Source of the DNA: Diphasiastrum complanatum
Lineage: Eukaryota > Streptophyta > Lycopodiopsida > Lycopodiales > Lycopodiaceae
Assembly (NCBI GenBank): GCA_029204225.1
Contig: CM055106.1
Location: 4,748,858-4,812,857 of the forward strand
Direction: 5' to 3'
Length of the DNA stretch: 64,000 nt
In this document: positions 21,024 to 36,100 of the stretch, one piece after another
Numbering within the stretch: the stretch's first letter is position 1
Layout of the letters: each line of letters begins with the position of its first letter
Made by a program: the position numbers and the translations under genes
Notes under the pieces: generated by a model
The model's database searches: none
Told to the model about the DNA's origin: nothing
Seen by the model: the letters and a program-made list of their open reading frames with translations, nothing else

Positions 21024-21118
21024 GGTTTCTTGATTCTTTCAGAAGCTGCCAAGGTGAGGCATCATGTACAGATTGTCAATATCAGCATATCAGCTCAAAA
21101 TGACTGCTTTGGCAACAG
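21024..21118 (+). CDS. Membralin exon, lumenal segment
   Basis: Acceptor TTTTGTGCAG and donor CAG/GTTTGA. It encodes GFLILSEAAKVRHHVQIVNI and SISAQNDCFGN; the split Arg codon is completed by the exon at 26033. It starts in phase 0, so the missing upstream exon should end on a complete codon. This is the most 5' exon I could find. It lies 94 bp from a truncated hAT transposase on the opposite strand. Confidence 0.85.
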
Positions 21119-24100
21119 GTTTGATCCTTAAGCTACTTTTCCAATTAATTGTAATCTATTCTTGCTTTTTCGGCTTATAGTGTATATTCAGAGAGCTTTG
21201 ATAGTTCCTAGATAGAGATACTCGGATATGGCAATCACCTCTTTGATGCAGCTTCATAGTCAGGGTTTCCAGTCCTCTTGGTACTCACAGGCTGCCTGCT
21301 GCCTTCTAGACACATTCAACATCCCCATGTTAGACCTTCCAGCATGCACTGATAAATATATTAGACCCTCTATCTATCCAGCATATCTTCAACATACTTG
21401 GCAGGGACAATTGGGTGTCAAACCTGACTATTATTAGACTCACTTCTTGGAGCTGGATACATGAGGTTTCCCAATCTTGTCGTAGTATCTTGATTAAGGA
21501 CTATTTGTTTCGACACAGATTTGTGTCTCTTCTCACCAACTTACCATTCCATGGTATTCCTCGTTAGGATAAGGATATGCCAGAGGTGTTTATTGGGAGA
21601 GATTGAGTCTGAGGAGCACTTCATTTTCATATGTCCCATTTACTATGAGATTTGTGGGAGATATTGTTGCCTCTTCAGAGATTCACATGCTATTGTATGT
21701 TCTCTCATCACCTACGAGGATCCTAAATTAGTTGCCCTTATGATATGTGAGATGTTCTTGTTACGAGGTGAGTTGTGCCAGTATGACCAGTCAGACCATC
21801 AGGGTACACAGCCTCATATTGTTCTTCAGAAGAAGATCAAAGGCGGATATAGAGTCAGATGATGAGAATACAATCAACATGGTCGTCATCAGCACTTTGT
21901 CTACTACATCGGCTGCTCCTACTATGATACCATCAAGAGCTCATATCACAACTTTCTTTGATCATCTCAGCTGAGAGCACATGTACATCATTTATGGCAG
22001 ATGGCCCTTGCACCTCATTCATTTTATCTAGAGTTGTTACTCTCTCTTTATATTAGCTTTAGCCTTTATTATTTCTGCTTTTGTTGTTTGGAGGTGTTCA
22101 TACTCTCCCTTAGATGCAATACAAACTTGAAATGTTCCACTACTTTGTCTTATATGCCTTTTGGCATCAAAAGACATTAATAACTTTCTTTTTCTCTCTC
22201 TCTGCTTGTGGTGGCTGCTCTTCATCTGACTTATCACAAGGAACTGAGCCATCACCAGGCGTATCCACTGTGACCTGCCTTGTATCTCCAGGACTTTTCT
22301 TGTCATCTCATCGCTACCCTAGTATTGATTTCCAGCCAATTTAGATATCTAAATAGCTGACTTGATAACCTGTCATACGTCTGGAATGCCTCCTACAACT
22401 CTTGAGCACTTTATGGCTATTAATAACCTCATTTTTTGTGCCTAAGTTGCTGCAGGAATAATCTTGCTCTTTGTTGGCTACATCACTGCAGCAACAGCAA
22501 TTTTCATTGCCAATCTTCGAAGAAGCCCAAACCAACTTCTAACATCAAATTTCTTGGAGGATCTCCTACTGCTTGGAAGAGAGTCATTGCTGCCATCTGG
22601 GGGCGAGTGTCTACGGTGTGACAACACTGATTTGAAGGATTGTGATGCTTCAGCCATCTTTCTAGTAGGGCATCAAAGGCATAGTCTGGAAGGCCTGCAA
22701 GAAACAAGAAGGATCGATATCAATGACCCCCATGCATCCCAGAACCACTCCAAGAACCTACGTCTCCAAGCTGGTTAAACTGAACAACAGAAAGCAATTG
22801 TAAAGGACAAGATTAGCAAAATGGAAACAGCTTTTTGGATGATGACCAATAAAAAAGACAAGGCTTACTACAAACAATAGGGAAATGAAGAGCGAAATCG
22901 CTATGCTACAAGAGGAAATTGCCAACATAAAGCAGGAGAAGAATTCAATTCAAAACACTCATCTGAGAAGCTGCAAGCCCTTGCAAACAAATTGGAATAT
23001 GACAAATCGGAAATCAAAACTTGGGCTGTTATGGTAAGGGACAGCAACATTGAGAATATTAAATGTAAGGCGGAGATGATTACAACTATGTTGGTGGATG
23101 AAAGATCAATAGACATCAAAATTCTTAATATTAGAGTAACAGGAGTGCCATACACTCAAAATGAAACGTGAGAAGCCAACTAATTTCTTGAGGTAACTCT
23201 TGAGCTGAAAACCACAAGAATGGATAGAGCTTGGTGAACAGAAAAGTATAATACAACCCCCGTTATTAAGTTCAATACACTAGACAAGAAAAGGAAAGTG
23301 CTTCAACAAAGGGAAAGCTCAAAGGCACACAAGTATCATGGACGATGATCTCACCTTTATCTAAGTAGAGGAAAAGAGCCTTCCAAGGGGCAATAGATAT
23401 GAGAATGTGGGTAACTTTAAGGGATGGGAGACCTTTCCATGGAGAGATCTCCACCGGTGATGCATGGGGATCTGGGCCCTCAAGGCATAGAAATGCTATG
23501 AGGTCCCAGACTTCCCCATTGAGGATAGGGTTATGGATATGAAATGGCATCCATTCCTCATCCATGACGGGAGACCTACAGGACTATGTAGTGGATGGTG
23601 ACATCTTATCCTTCATGGAGAATCATTAGAGTCAAATCAAAGGCCTACCTAATTTTCTAGGTTTCTCGTGGATATCAGTCTACTAAGAGGACATGAGGTC
23701 ACAGAGTGGCAAAGGTTCAGGATTTGGCCCATGTTATTTTAACATTATTTTCAAGTGGAAAGAACTTCCAAAATTAAGAACTCTCTTGTTATTAGAGTGT
23801 TTCTAGGCAGCCAATTTCTTACACATAGAATGGTATCTTTTTTTAGGATCTTTCAAAAGAGGGAATGATTTTTGGGGAATTTATGTCAATTAACCCTCCA
23901 ATGATGAAAGCATTTAGGTGGGATGACAATAGATGCAGCAGTGTGAAGGGATGTGGTGAGAAAAGTGGCTTGAGTACTGGGTGGACTGTCGATAGGGAAG
24001 TGGTTGAGCAGGAACAAGAGTGAGTCCTGGCATAAGGAGATATGCGGAACCAAATGTGTACTTGGGTGCCCGAGTAAGGGTTGTAGGTGTGGGTGTGGGC

Positions 24101-27100
24101 GTGGGCGTGGGTGGAGATTAAATAATCATAATGCCCATGTGAAAGGTCAGATGACTAGGTCTAAGATATGAAGAATGAAGGCCAATGACCCATGAGGTAA
24201 TCAATCATTGTGGGGATGACATGTGAAGCTGCCTAATAAAGGCCACCTGGACAACCCATTGTGAATAGCCAAATGTAATAAGCACTCGCCATATCTTGTG
24301 ACTTGGTTGTTTCTATCTTCCAAGGATTGATGAACTCCAAGATCACCCATATCTAGCATGTGACGACGTAGGGTATCCTCATCATCATAACGAAACACGG
24401 TTTGTGTGTCAACAATTCTAGAGTTAAGTTCCCTAAAAGTAAAAGGTATCCTCTCTCAGAGAAAGTAATGATATACTTAGACATCCTTTGGATTCATAAG
24501 AACTCTTATTGCTCATGTTTTTTGGCCACTGATAGTATAGGTTATAGGGGATTCTTGGAAAGGCAAGTGTGCCGCAAAGGCTTCAGTAGAATAGCACTTA
24601 ATATATCGACGAAGTGTAATATGAGATGCCAATAACAAACATTTTCATGCCAGCAGCTGAAAAAGATCAAAACATAAAAGGAATCCATGTTGTCTACTGT
24701 GCGACACACATATTCTTTTTCTGACTCCGGGGGACTTACACGTTTCAGATTTGCTCATCTGAGAACCAAGCTATTTGTATGAAAAACCATTGGGTTGTTA
24801 CAAATCAGCTGCTGCTGAGAAAAGAAATCGATTGCTGCAGAAGATAGAGAAGACCTGCCTCTGTAAAAAGGAGAGATCAATTGATGTCAAAAGGCAAAAA
24901 CGATAACTTTTGTGCAAAAGAAATCAATTGCTAAACCAAGTGAAGAGAACGAAGACTGCTTTGATCAGGATTATATCTTTAGAATTTTTCTCATCAATCA
25001 TATGAACAAGAAAAGACTTTTTCAATTCTACTTGTTTTCAGGACATATTCAGCTATGAACATGATAGCTGTGTAATCATCCATATTGTGAAGTATTTTGC
25101 AGCAACATTTAAGTATACTGTGCTCTATGCAGTCTATGTGACAACAGGCTGGCCACCCAAGTTAATAACTGACTATGTTGGGACATATCAGTACTACTTG
25201 AGGAAGAGTGGACTGGGTTGTTTCTTCTTTGTGTTTGTACTGATGAGTACAAAATCGTTGCATGCGCTGAAGTATATCACCTTCCCGATGCAAGCTAGAT
25301 AGAAAAAAAATATGTAGATGTAATTCATTCTATGAGTTTAAAGGATAACGAATCTCTCTATCCCTAGCAGATTAAGATATTTAGAGTCCCAGATTTGCCC
25401 CATGTTCCTTGAAGTCTTGTTATTATTTGGTGTTTTTTTAGATATATATGATCATGATTCAAAGCTTCTGTTGGAACCTGCTACTGTTTGAATTCGAGAA
25501 AAAAATTGAGATGGATTGTTAGTAATCCTATTGTTGGGTGACACCTCAACAGTCAGTCTCTGTCTGACAATCTAGTTTTTCTACTATTTTGAACTGCGAT
25601 GCTGTCTGACTCTTCTACTTTGAGTGAGGAACTGGCTGCGTAAAGAACAACGCTGTATACTTCTGTTGGCCAAGTGGGAGGTTCAGACAACTAAGCAAGA
25701 ATAAAGCTAATCATAAGAGTGTTTCCTTTAAAAGTCTATCTATAATAGTGAAGCGCACCTTAGCTAGCAAATAGAAATCAGAGCATGATATCTTGTGAAT
25801 TGCCCACATCGAGGAATTTAACAACCTTGTGCAATGAATTATTTATCAACTATGAATTTGGTTGGGATTGCATAAAGTTCAGGTGTGTTATCAATTTCAC
25901 AATCCGCAAGGCTTCATGCTTGTGCTGTAGAGGAAAGATCTTACCAACAGTTAGCCACATAACAGCCATGTCAAATCATTGAAAGATCAATAACGGGACA
26001 ACTGTATTTTTCCTTTTATTTATTCTCTGCAGGTGGCAGCAGTTCCTCATCGATAATTTTGTCGGTTATGACACAGTGCTTATGAACAGTCTGCTGAATG
26101 TCCTGGGACAAGGTGAGTGTGAGAACTCTCTTTAACTGCTTTTCATTACCAGATTGTTGAGCAAAAGGAACTTCTCGGTCCATATTTGATGTCTTGCTTT
26201 GCAAAGTTGGTATTCTGCAAGATTTCTAGTCTGCTTTTGGCAAATGATAATCCATCATTATGCTTGTTTAATAGCTGAATTTGAATCTTGAGTTTTCATT
26301 ATGTTTAGTGGAAATTGCCAGTGTATGAAGGAATATACAGGCGTGTGTATGACTTGTATTGTTATATCAGAATATTTACATTTTGTGACCCATTAAAGAT
26401 TATGGGTACAATTGCACCTTATGCTTTTTCAAAGAAAGGTGCATAACTTTTGAGAAACATGTTCATACTTTATATATACAAATGTTTCACTTTTTGAACT
26501 TTCCATTTGTGCACACTGCACATGCAAAGTCCCTTCAGTCGTCTTCCTCTAAGGAGGTTTGTTGTTGAAACTGGTAAACGCTTATCGAAGTTTTTTTTTA
26601 TTTTTGAATTTGTATGCTTCTATTTTATAACAACCTTGCTACTCTTTGATTTTTTCACATGGTGATGCCATGCAGGTTATATGTACAATTTCCAAACTAA
26701 AGAATTGTACAACCTAAACTATTTGCAAGAATCTGGAGGAGTTCTCGTTGGACTTGAAGGTTGGTGACTAAGCGTTTCACTTTTTTAGGTGGAGATTATG
26801 AACATGTTTGAGATTGATGGGGAGTTTATTTAAGTATCACATCTGAATTTAGTCTTTTCAATGTACAATTCATAAATGTAGATCTTAACCTGAAAGATAG
26901 AGTTTCCTATAGGATCTTTTGGCCGAGCTACAACAGTAATCAATTTTCTGGTATCACGTGAGCTAATACTCATGAACAGATGTGAATCTTTTCATACAAT
27001 TGAACACCTTGTATGTTCTCAGTCTCTCAGCCATAATGTCAAACCTGTAAAGCCTAGACTGTCATGTACAAGAAGAACTCTATCTCCGAGCAGAAATCTG

Positions 27101-30100
27101 ATTCTTGGTAGTCACCAAAAATTTTAGCATATTTATTTTGGTTTGACACCCAGCCTGTTTTCAGCTCATAACGAACTCTCTTTTTACTGCTCAGTTGACC
27201 ATAAACAGTGAATATCTATACAGACATATTTCAGTCTCTACAATTAAGTTTTCTAGCAAAATCCAGGCGATGATTTAAGGAATTTACCATTCAATTCCTT
27301 ATATCATCTCCTAGATGATTTAAGGAATTCAACTAAATTAATAATCCGGGAAAAGATTTTACTATCTTTAGATTATAAGAATCCATGAAAAAATTTCAAA
27401 TTTTCAAGATCTTTAACCTAAAAAAATAGTATGTACGATAATAAAAAAAATTCAATGGCCTGTTCTGGAACGGCGGGTAACTATGCATGGCTGAAAGTAG
27501 TTTCTCTATGAGTTTTTTCCCCACAAGCTATGCTATCAGGACTCGTGATTCAGTGCAACTATTGTTGGCAGCACAGCTGAGCTGAAAACTAATAATCCAG
27601 AGCCACATGTCAACTTGTCTGTTTTGGAGTTTACCCCCTTTCCATGGTCTCTTTAAAATTTACAAGGATCGACCAGTAGTTATATGTAGCATTCTGGCTT
27701 TTGTGTTTTGAAAATGCCATGTGACAATTCGGCTGTGAATTGGTCCGAAGGCAGTTATCGAGAAAGCAGCTTGTCATTTAACTGCTCAAGCAGTGAAGAT
27801 GATTTGCATACTGATGTCTAAGCATAAAATTTTTTTTGTAAAAAGTTTTCCATTTTTGCAAGCCAGCTAAAACTTGAGGCTTTATTTATGCATCTGAGAG
27901 TGCTGGCAATCTGTCCTTCATGTTGTCCTCTCTTGCTCTTGTGCAGATTACATCGTATTTAAGTTTGGAGTATTAATCATGTCCCTCTTCGTCTTTTTCA
28001 CCACCACCATGTCTGTTTCCTTCACTCTCCGAGAAACTCAGGCTCGCATGTTGAAGTTTACAGGTCTGTGTTTAAACTTTATACATGTCCTGTGTAAATC
28101 TTGGTTTCAACAGAAATAATTTGTTTTCATTTGAAGAGCTTTTTACATTAGATCACTCACCTGCAAAATGATGCAACTAAGGGTTTTTGAGAAGCCATTC
28201 TTACATTTATTGTGGGTGCCAACCATCATAAAAAAGCAGATCAAATCTGGACTACAATTTTAAGGGTTTAATATGGTTACTTGTGGCTTAGATTTTAATT
28301 TGGAGAACTGTGGTACTGTCAGTCACATTGCTATATGAGTCTGCTGCTCACGTTTCTTTAAGAAACTGGTCACATCCAGATTGCTGTTTTCCACTAACTA
28401 GTTAGCAAACATGTTTACCATACAGTTCAACTCCAGCACCATGCACGCCATCGCCTTCCTACTTATCGGCTCATCTTTGTCCATGTTTTCGAATCACTTG
28501 TGTTTGTGCCGGTGAGCAACTAACTGAACTGTTTTTGAATTTTCTATGTAAAATGTTTGCCCTTTTTTGTTAGTTGTAAAGGCTCTCTCCATCTTTAGCC
28601 TTTCTTTGTTAAGAGTTTGCTTCATAGTGACTCATCTTTTATTTCAGCAAGACATTGAAAGCTAAGTGATTTCGTTGTTTGCCGTAACGCCAAAGTTACA
28701 CATGGCTCCCTTGTAACCGATAGCAATCGAGCATTTGAAATGTTTCTTTCATGCCAGTACTAGGGAGTTCAATACACTATAATGTAAATGCAACAATTCA
28801 ATCAATCTGTCAATGAATAACAAAAGAAAAAACTATGCAATTGGCAGGCCTCCTAATCATCCCATTAAGGGCCATAAGCTATCAGGTATTACCAGCAAAA
28901 GTGCATCAAATACTTGATGAGAAACAGTCGGATGAAAATTAAAATTTAAGTTTAATTGTTTATAGAGAACAAGAAAAGAGCAGAGCTAATGGTTTGGCAA
29001 CCAAAGCTTTTTTGATTTCCATCCCATACATCTCCCAATGTAATATCTCAAGGTCAAGACTAAAAGCTCAGTATTGTTTGTTTAGGAAACTTGTACTGCT
29101 TGGTGTCCCTTATTATAAATTGGTTCCTCATAGTACAAGGGCATGCATTCTAGCATATCCAGTCTTGAACATCACTACAAACTGTGTTAAGTTCATGGGA
29201 GTTTTGTGACCAATAAAATTTGATTGATTGTGTCATGAAATGAAAGTTTTATTTGGAAAGGCTAGTGACTATGAAACAATCATGAAGTTTTCACATAAGA
29301 TTTGTAGCTTGATCTCTATGGTGTTTCCTCAGTTTTGGTTTTTTCTATTAGACACGTACCTGTTTCATCAAAGGTTGGCTTCTTTTGATGCATTACATCA
29401 ATTCAGCCTAGTTTTGGGGAAATCGTGGAAGGAGCTTTTGTTGCTTCGTTCTCATGCTCCTGGGGAGGGTTGTATATTTGAGAAGTTTTGCTTGACGTAG
29501 CTTTCTACCATGTCTCCACCTATGGACTCCAGGTTTCAAGACCTCCAAGGATCAAAGACTGGGATGCTGAATCAAAAGAAACAAAGGGAACAGATGGTGG
29601 ATCAAAACCTACCCAGCCAACGGAGATCATTCGGATTTAGCTCCCAACCTATGGACCAAAAAAGGACTCATGTCACACCAGCAGCATGTAGTTACAATAC
29701 ACAATATTAAGCTTTCACAAAGAGAAGCCTATGGGTATACTCATACCCTCCAAAGCTTCACCCCAACTAGGAGTGAACTATGACACCTCACAGGGACACA
29801 TCAGCAGCCTGACTGGACCACCTTAGCCACTTCCCTATAAGTCACTACTAGTTCGCCATACTCACAGCCTCTAGTATAATTCTTTATGGTAATAAAATCA
29901 GCAATTAATATTTTCATAAATTCACACAATACAAAATGAGCGTTTTTTTGTTTTTCATTTTGAAGTATGTTTCAGAAATATATGAAGATTATATAGATGA
30001 TCCTCTTTCCATAAATCTTCCGAAAATAGTTCACTAGGAACATAAAAACCATGGGTCACCAAGAACCTAATTATCGTTTTTTGCATCTTTGCTACAAAGT

Positions 30101-33100
30101 CTCATTAACATCTTTAGATGATGGTGCTATTAAGATCTTGGGTTCTTAGGAATTTTTGTGAAATCCCAAAGATTAGTCCAGCATGTAAGAGATATATTAC
30201 GAAGTTGCATGTTCCGTTCTGGAATGCGATCCAGAACGCGATCGGGATATCGAATTAGGGTTTCATGGTGGAAAGCAACTTTTTTTTTTGGGGTGCCAAT
30301 ATGGGTATCAAATTAAAGGTGTTTTCAAGAGCAATTCACTTATCTAGTTTGCTCGGAGTTCCAAGATGAGTGCGGTCCAATTTTGGGCCATTAAGCGATT
30401 CTTTATCAAACATCTCTATTTCTGTATTATGTGAAATGAAATCACATGGAACCGTATTGAATGACAACAAACCGACGACAATATGAAGCATAAGCACCCA
30501 TCTCAGAAGCATAAGCATAAGCATCCCTTCAAACGGTTGTGTGTGTGAGTTCTGTGTCAGGAGTCTCTAATCTTCTTTCATATGCCATCTGTAACAAAGT
30601 CTATTGTTGTTTGAACTCCAATCTTGGATTGTAATCATTCCATCATGTCCACCATCCAATTAGGGTTTAGCTAGTATTAAACTATCAATTTTTTTTTTGG
30701 GCATTAGTCTTTCTTCCACAAAAAAAAAATTGCGATCTGGGTCGCAAATTGCTGATGTCTCGGAACGCACGTTCCGAAACGTTTTTGTAGCGGATCACAA
30801 TCCGCTGCAACTTTGATATATTATATACATTCAAAAACAAAAGAATAACAATAATAGCATTTCAAATGTACTCAGAGAACTATCCAAAGGCGGACAGGTG
30901 GCAGTCCTCAACTTGCAATTCCGCTTCAGGTTGAGGTAACGGACAGTGTCAAGGGGCCCCTCCCAGTGCAAAAAAAAGGGAGTAGTTGCTCGCTGTCTGA
31001 GCAGCGATGGAGTATACATTAAAAAAAAAACTTTGTTTTCGATCCTCCTTAGTGATGCCACATGGCACTCAAACAAAGATAATTTTGACCAGGTTCCATT
31101 GGAAAACAGCGAGGGAGCCTTGAATTCCAAAATAGGAATGTTAGCCAGCGCTGAGGGTGCAGGGGGATCTGGCTGCCTACTGGCCAGATTCTGGTGGGTG
31201 GCCAGTGTGCTACTGTGGTACCAAGGTGGCAAGGTATGGCCACTTGGCAGTTTGTAGGCAAGCATGGAGAGGGAGGCATACCTCTCCTATGCATGGTTTT
31301 TCTTCAGAATTAGAGGTGGAGGTGGTGGTGCATCCTTCTCTTATTCCTCTTGGCAGCCATGGACAATACCATTTGGTTTGTAAAGAGACAGCAAGAGTAG
31401 CCTTGTATCTACCTTCCTTGGGTAGCTTTTGATTCTTTTCTATCTTCTCTTCTTAATTCACCTCTCTTCTCTCTGTAAAAATGGAGCCTACTCCTACTAC
31501 ACAGCCTATGTCCCCTGTTCATAAGGCTACAGTATCTGCCTCTGTCTTAGACCCTGATGCTTTGATGCTGGCTATTAACAGTCTACAGCAACAGATTGTA
31601 GATATGCAAGCAAAGCACAGTCGGGATCAACAGGACCTCAAGGAATTGACGCAGCTAAGGCAATTGGTGCATCAACCCTTGTTTACTCCTGAAGTTTTTG
31701 CTGGGGAAAAGAAGGATAGAACCCCGGAGGCGGTCTTGCAATGGCTGGATCGATGGAATTCACACTTTTCCATGCACGATTCATCCGAGGACAACAAGAT
31801 CAATCTTGCCGTCATGTACCTGCGAGGTAAAGCATTAACCTGGTGGCAAGATATAAGGGGTAAGCCTGAAGTTCCTAGGAATTGGGAGGATTTCTGTAAG
31901 GCCTTTAAGGCAGCCTTCCTTCCTATTCTTGATGATTTTGAATTTTACCGTCAGTATGCACCGATCCATATGGGGAACCGGCCCCTGGATCAGTATTTGC
32001 AAGAATTTCAAGAGGTCTATTCTCGTTTGGCAACTAGAGTAGATCCTTTGCTAGTAAAGTTGCATTTCATACTGGGGTTGCCAAGAGACTACCAGCTAGA
32101 GGTTAGGAGGAACCAGCCTCTTACCCTCGAGGATGCTGTTCGCTTCGCCAGAATCTACGATGATACTCGTACGATGGCTAAGCCTGAGACTGGTTTCTTG
32201 CCCGACGTAAAGGGTAAGAGGCCTTTCTTTCCAAAGAAATCGAAAGATAAGGCAAGGGAAGGGGCTTCAGGTTCAGGGAAATTGAAGAAAAGATCTACCT
32301 TGGACCAGGATACCTTCATGAAAGCCAGAAGCGACAATCTGTGCTTTAATTGCATGGAACCAGGTCATGTCGCGAAGGAATGTCCAAAGAAACGGAAAGC
32401 TAAAGGGGCATCTTTTAAGACGCCAGGTAACTCTAGCATATCTAGTGTTGATCTTTCCTTTGCTGGTAATTCTGTGCATGAGCATTGTTGTTTTAATACG
32501 GCTGTTTTTGGCCCTCATGACCTCATTCGGATGAAGGGGGTGGGTGGCCAAGCTGTAACTGTTTTATTTGACGATGGTTCCACACATAATTTTATTAACG
32601 CCAATTTGTTGCAGAAGCTAAAAGTGGAAACAAGGCAAAGTGACCACCGATACACAATGAAGCTGGCAACTGGAGCAGAAAGCCAAGTTTGGGACCGGAT
32701 AGTCCCACATCTACCAATAGAGATTCAAGCCTATAAGGATAAATTAGACTTTCATATTATGAATCTAGATAGGGTAGATGTTATACTTGGTGAAGAGTGG
32801 TTCTATGAGAGGAACGAGTCTATGAAGAAAAACTATGTAACACACAGTTTGTCATTCTTACATAACGGCTCACTCATAGAATTGAATGGAAATGTTGATA
32901 TTTCTACTCCGTATATGCTTTCTGCTTTGGAAACTGTTAAATGTATCGATATTGTGGATTGCAGTTCTTATTTATATTGGTTAAAAGATTTTACTTACCA
33001 TGAAAAACGTAGTTTGCAATTTTACAATCTCCAGTGGAATTAATGTCTAATAACCTAAAAAAAGAAAATTCGCCGGAAGGTGAAATTTTTAGGAAACTTA

Positions 33101-36100
33101 GACAAGAATTTAACGATGTATTTCCTGAACAGCTTCCTGAGGGTCTTCCCCCCTCTAGGGGTGTTGACCATGGTATTAAACTGATTCCTAGTAGTTCTCC
33201 TATATCACTGTATCCATATAGGATGAGTACTACTGAAGAGGATGAGGTTTATAGGCAACTGCAAAATTATCTAAAGATGGGCCATGTTAGGCCTAGTAAA
33301 TCTCCCTGGGGGGCACCTGTGCTCCTCGTTGATAAAAAAGACGGAGGCACTCATCTTTGTGTGGACTTTAAAAAGTTGAATAAGTTAACGATTAAAAACC
33401 ATTATCCTTTACTGCGAATGGATGAACTGGTTGATCGATTGCATGGTGCAAAGTACTTCACCAAAATCGATTTGAGATCAGGGTATCATCAAATTCGCAT
33501 AAAGACCGAGGATATTGAAAAAACCGGGTTTAGAACTAGGTACGGCCATTATGACTTTTTGGTTTTACCTTTTGGCTTGACAAATGCTCCAGCGACTTTC
33601 CAGCAGATGATGAACGATCTTCTTCGTCCATATCTGGGAAAGTTCGTAATAGTCTACTTAGATGATATTCTCATCTATAGTAAGACCTTGGAGGAGCATC
33701 TCAGGACTGTCTTAAAGTTACTTAGACAGGAGAAGCTTTTTGCCAATGAGTCCAAACGTGTGTTCTTCCAAAAGAGGTTGTTATACTTTGGTCACATTAT
33801 TTTGGACCATGGGTTGGAAATTGACCCAAATAAAGTTCGACAAGTACGTGAATGGCCTATCCCTAAAACCATCCGGGAGGTTAAGTAAAAGAGTTAGCCG
33901 ACACAGTAAGTTCAGTCCTCCAGTTACTTGGATTGAAGGGTTGAATCAGAGTTTTGAGAACCTCAAATATTGTGTAACTACAGCGCCTATTTTACACTTA
34001 GTGGATCCTAACAAGCCGTATGTACTTGAAACGGATGCCAGTGACTATGCTATAGGCACAGTCCTATATCAGGATGGTAGACCGGTAGCTTTTGAAAGCA
34101 AGAAGTTGGACCTTGCTCAAAGGCGGTATTCCACCTATGACAAGGAACTTTTTGCTGTCATTAATGCCCTAAAAGTTTGGAGACATTACTTGTATGGCTC
34201 CCAGTTTACTATAGTTACTGATCATCGAGCGTTAAATATATTAACGATGCGGTCGACCTTAGGGGTCGTAAGGCCAGATGGTCAGAGATGCTCCAAGAAT
34301 TTCATTATGACATTGAGTGCCGGAAGGGTACCTCTAATAGTGTCGCGGATGCCTTAAGTTAGATTGGAGAGGTTAATCAGTTAAGCTTTTCTGAGATCCG
34401 ATCTGAGTTGTATCTGTCCTTAAGAGATTTGTGTAAGACGGATAGGTACTTCGGTCGTATTTGGCTAGACGTCCTGGCAGGTTCTTCTAGATCTAGTGAT
34501 GAGCTTGGAATGCAGGATTCCAAGATTTCTCCTCAGGACAAGATACAAAGAGACTATTACATTAGAAATGGGTTACTTTTCCGGAATGGTAAAGTTTGTG
34601 TGCCAGAAAATGATGATATAAGTTCCCAAATCCTGCATGAATGTCATGACAGCCCATGTGCAAGGCACCCTGGCGCTCAAAGGACGCTTGACTTAGTAAA
34701 AAGGAACTTTTACTGGCCAAATTTAAAAAGTCAAGTGGAGGCATATGTTCACAAGTGTGCGCAATGCCAGGTTAACAAAGCTGAAAGACTTAAGGCAGCT
34801 GGTTTGTTAATGCCCTTGGAAATTCCCGAAAGAAAGTGGGAAAGCATTTCCATGGACTTTGTGGTTGGACTACCTCGGACGGGGAAGCAAAATGATGCCA
34901 TTTGGGTAATAGTTGACAGGTTAACTAAAATGGCGCAGTTCATACCAACCAAGCAAACTGTCAAAGCTTCTGAACTTGCACAGCTTTTCGTGGAAAAGTT
35001 GTTCAGGTTGTTTGGTTTGCCGAATGACATTGTTAGTGACAAAGTTCACTGGCAAATTCTAGCAAGCGGTCTTTGAGAAATTAGAGACCACCCTAAGTTT
35101 GGGGTCGTCAGATCATCGTGAATCGGATGGTCAGACAGAGAGGACAAACCAGTCTATGGCAGATATGCTTCGGGCATATGTTTTCAGAAGACAGTCAGAT
35201 TGGGAAAGGTACCTTCCAATGATTGAGTTTGTGTATAATAGCGCAAAGCACTCAGCGACGGGTTTTAGTCCATTTTCTCTGATGTATGGTTTCTAGCCTA
35301 GGGCTCCCATTTCAGTGGGCCTCAAAGGTCTCAAGGTTAAGGCAACTAGATTTCTTGCATGATATGCAAGAGATGTTGCTTGTTGCTCGCGAAAACGTAA
35401 AAACGGCTCAGGATAGAGCCCAGTTTTACACTAATCAAAAGCGACAACCTAGGGTCTATGAGGAGGGGGCTTGGGTATATCTTAGAATTCCGAAGGATTC
35501 TAAGGTACTAGGGACTGGAAAATGTCCTAAGTTATCATCTTGTTACGCAGGGCCATTCCGTATAGTAAAGAAACTCCATCGGAATGCGTACCAATTGGAA
35601 CTTCCTCAAGGTGTTAAGGTACATCCAGTTTTTCACATTAGTCGTTTAAAGGAACGACTTGGTGGAAAGGATGACTTGATATCTCAGGAGGATTTAGTTC
35701 GGCTGGAGGACCTATTATCCTTTGTACCTACTGAACCACTTGCCATTGTTGATGTACGTCAACGTGGACTCAGAAACCAGCAGGTAACTGAGTACTTGGT
35801 TTGTTGGAAAGGAAGTTCCGAGGACGATGACACTTGGGAGAAGGAACTTGACCTTAAACTGAGATTCCCTGGATTCCTTCCTTAGATAAGGAATTTTTAA
35901 AGGAAGAGGGAATGTTAGGGACCCAACCCCCTTCGGTCCCAAACCCAGACTTGAGACTGGACGATGACTGGGCCTGTAGACTTGACCGGTGACTCGTGAA
36001 CCTGCATGGTTGCCATGTGTCATGATCCAGGAGTGCACATGGCTTGGAGTCTCTCTCCTTGGAGGTATACAAGGGGAGGAGGACTCATTTGCCATCCATT

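Larger units (their letters stand above)
21119..26032 (+). other. Membralin intron, 4.9 kb, containing LINE debris
   Basis: Bounded by the exons NDCFGN and WQQFLID. It contains a LINE ORF2 3'-end relic (about 21210-21870) and a LINE ORF1-like relic (about 22600-23400). From 23.6 to 26.0 kb I see no gene; a G-rich GTGGGC repeat lies near 24085-24115. Confidence 0.75.

Noticed and set aside
30831-31265. Minus-strand 144-codon frame upstream of the gypsy gag
   Set aside because: Antisense over the region where the 5' LTR should be; no domain, and a plus-strand frame is equally open.
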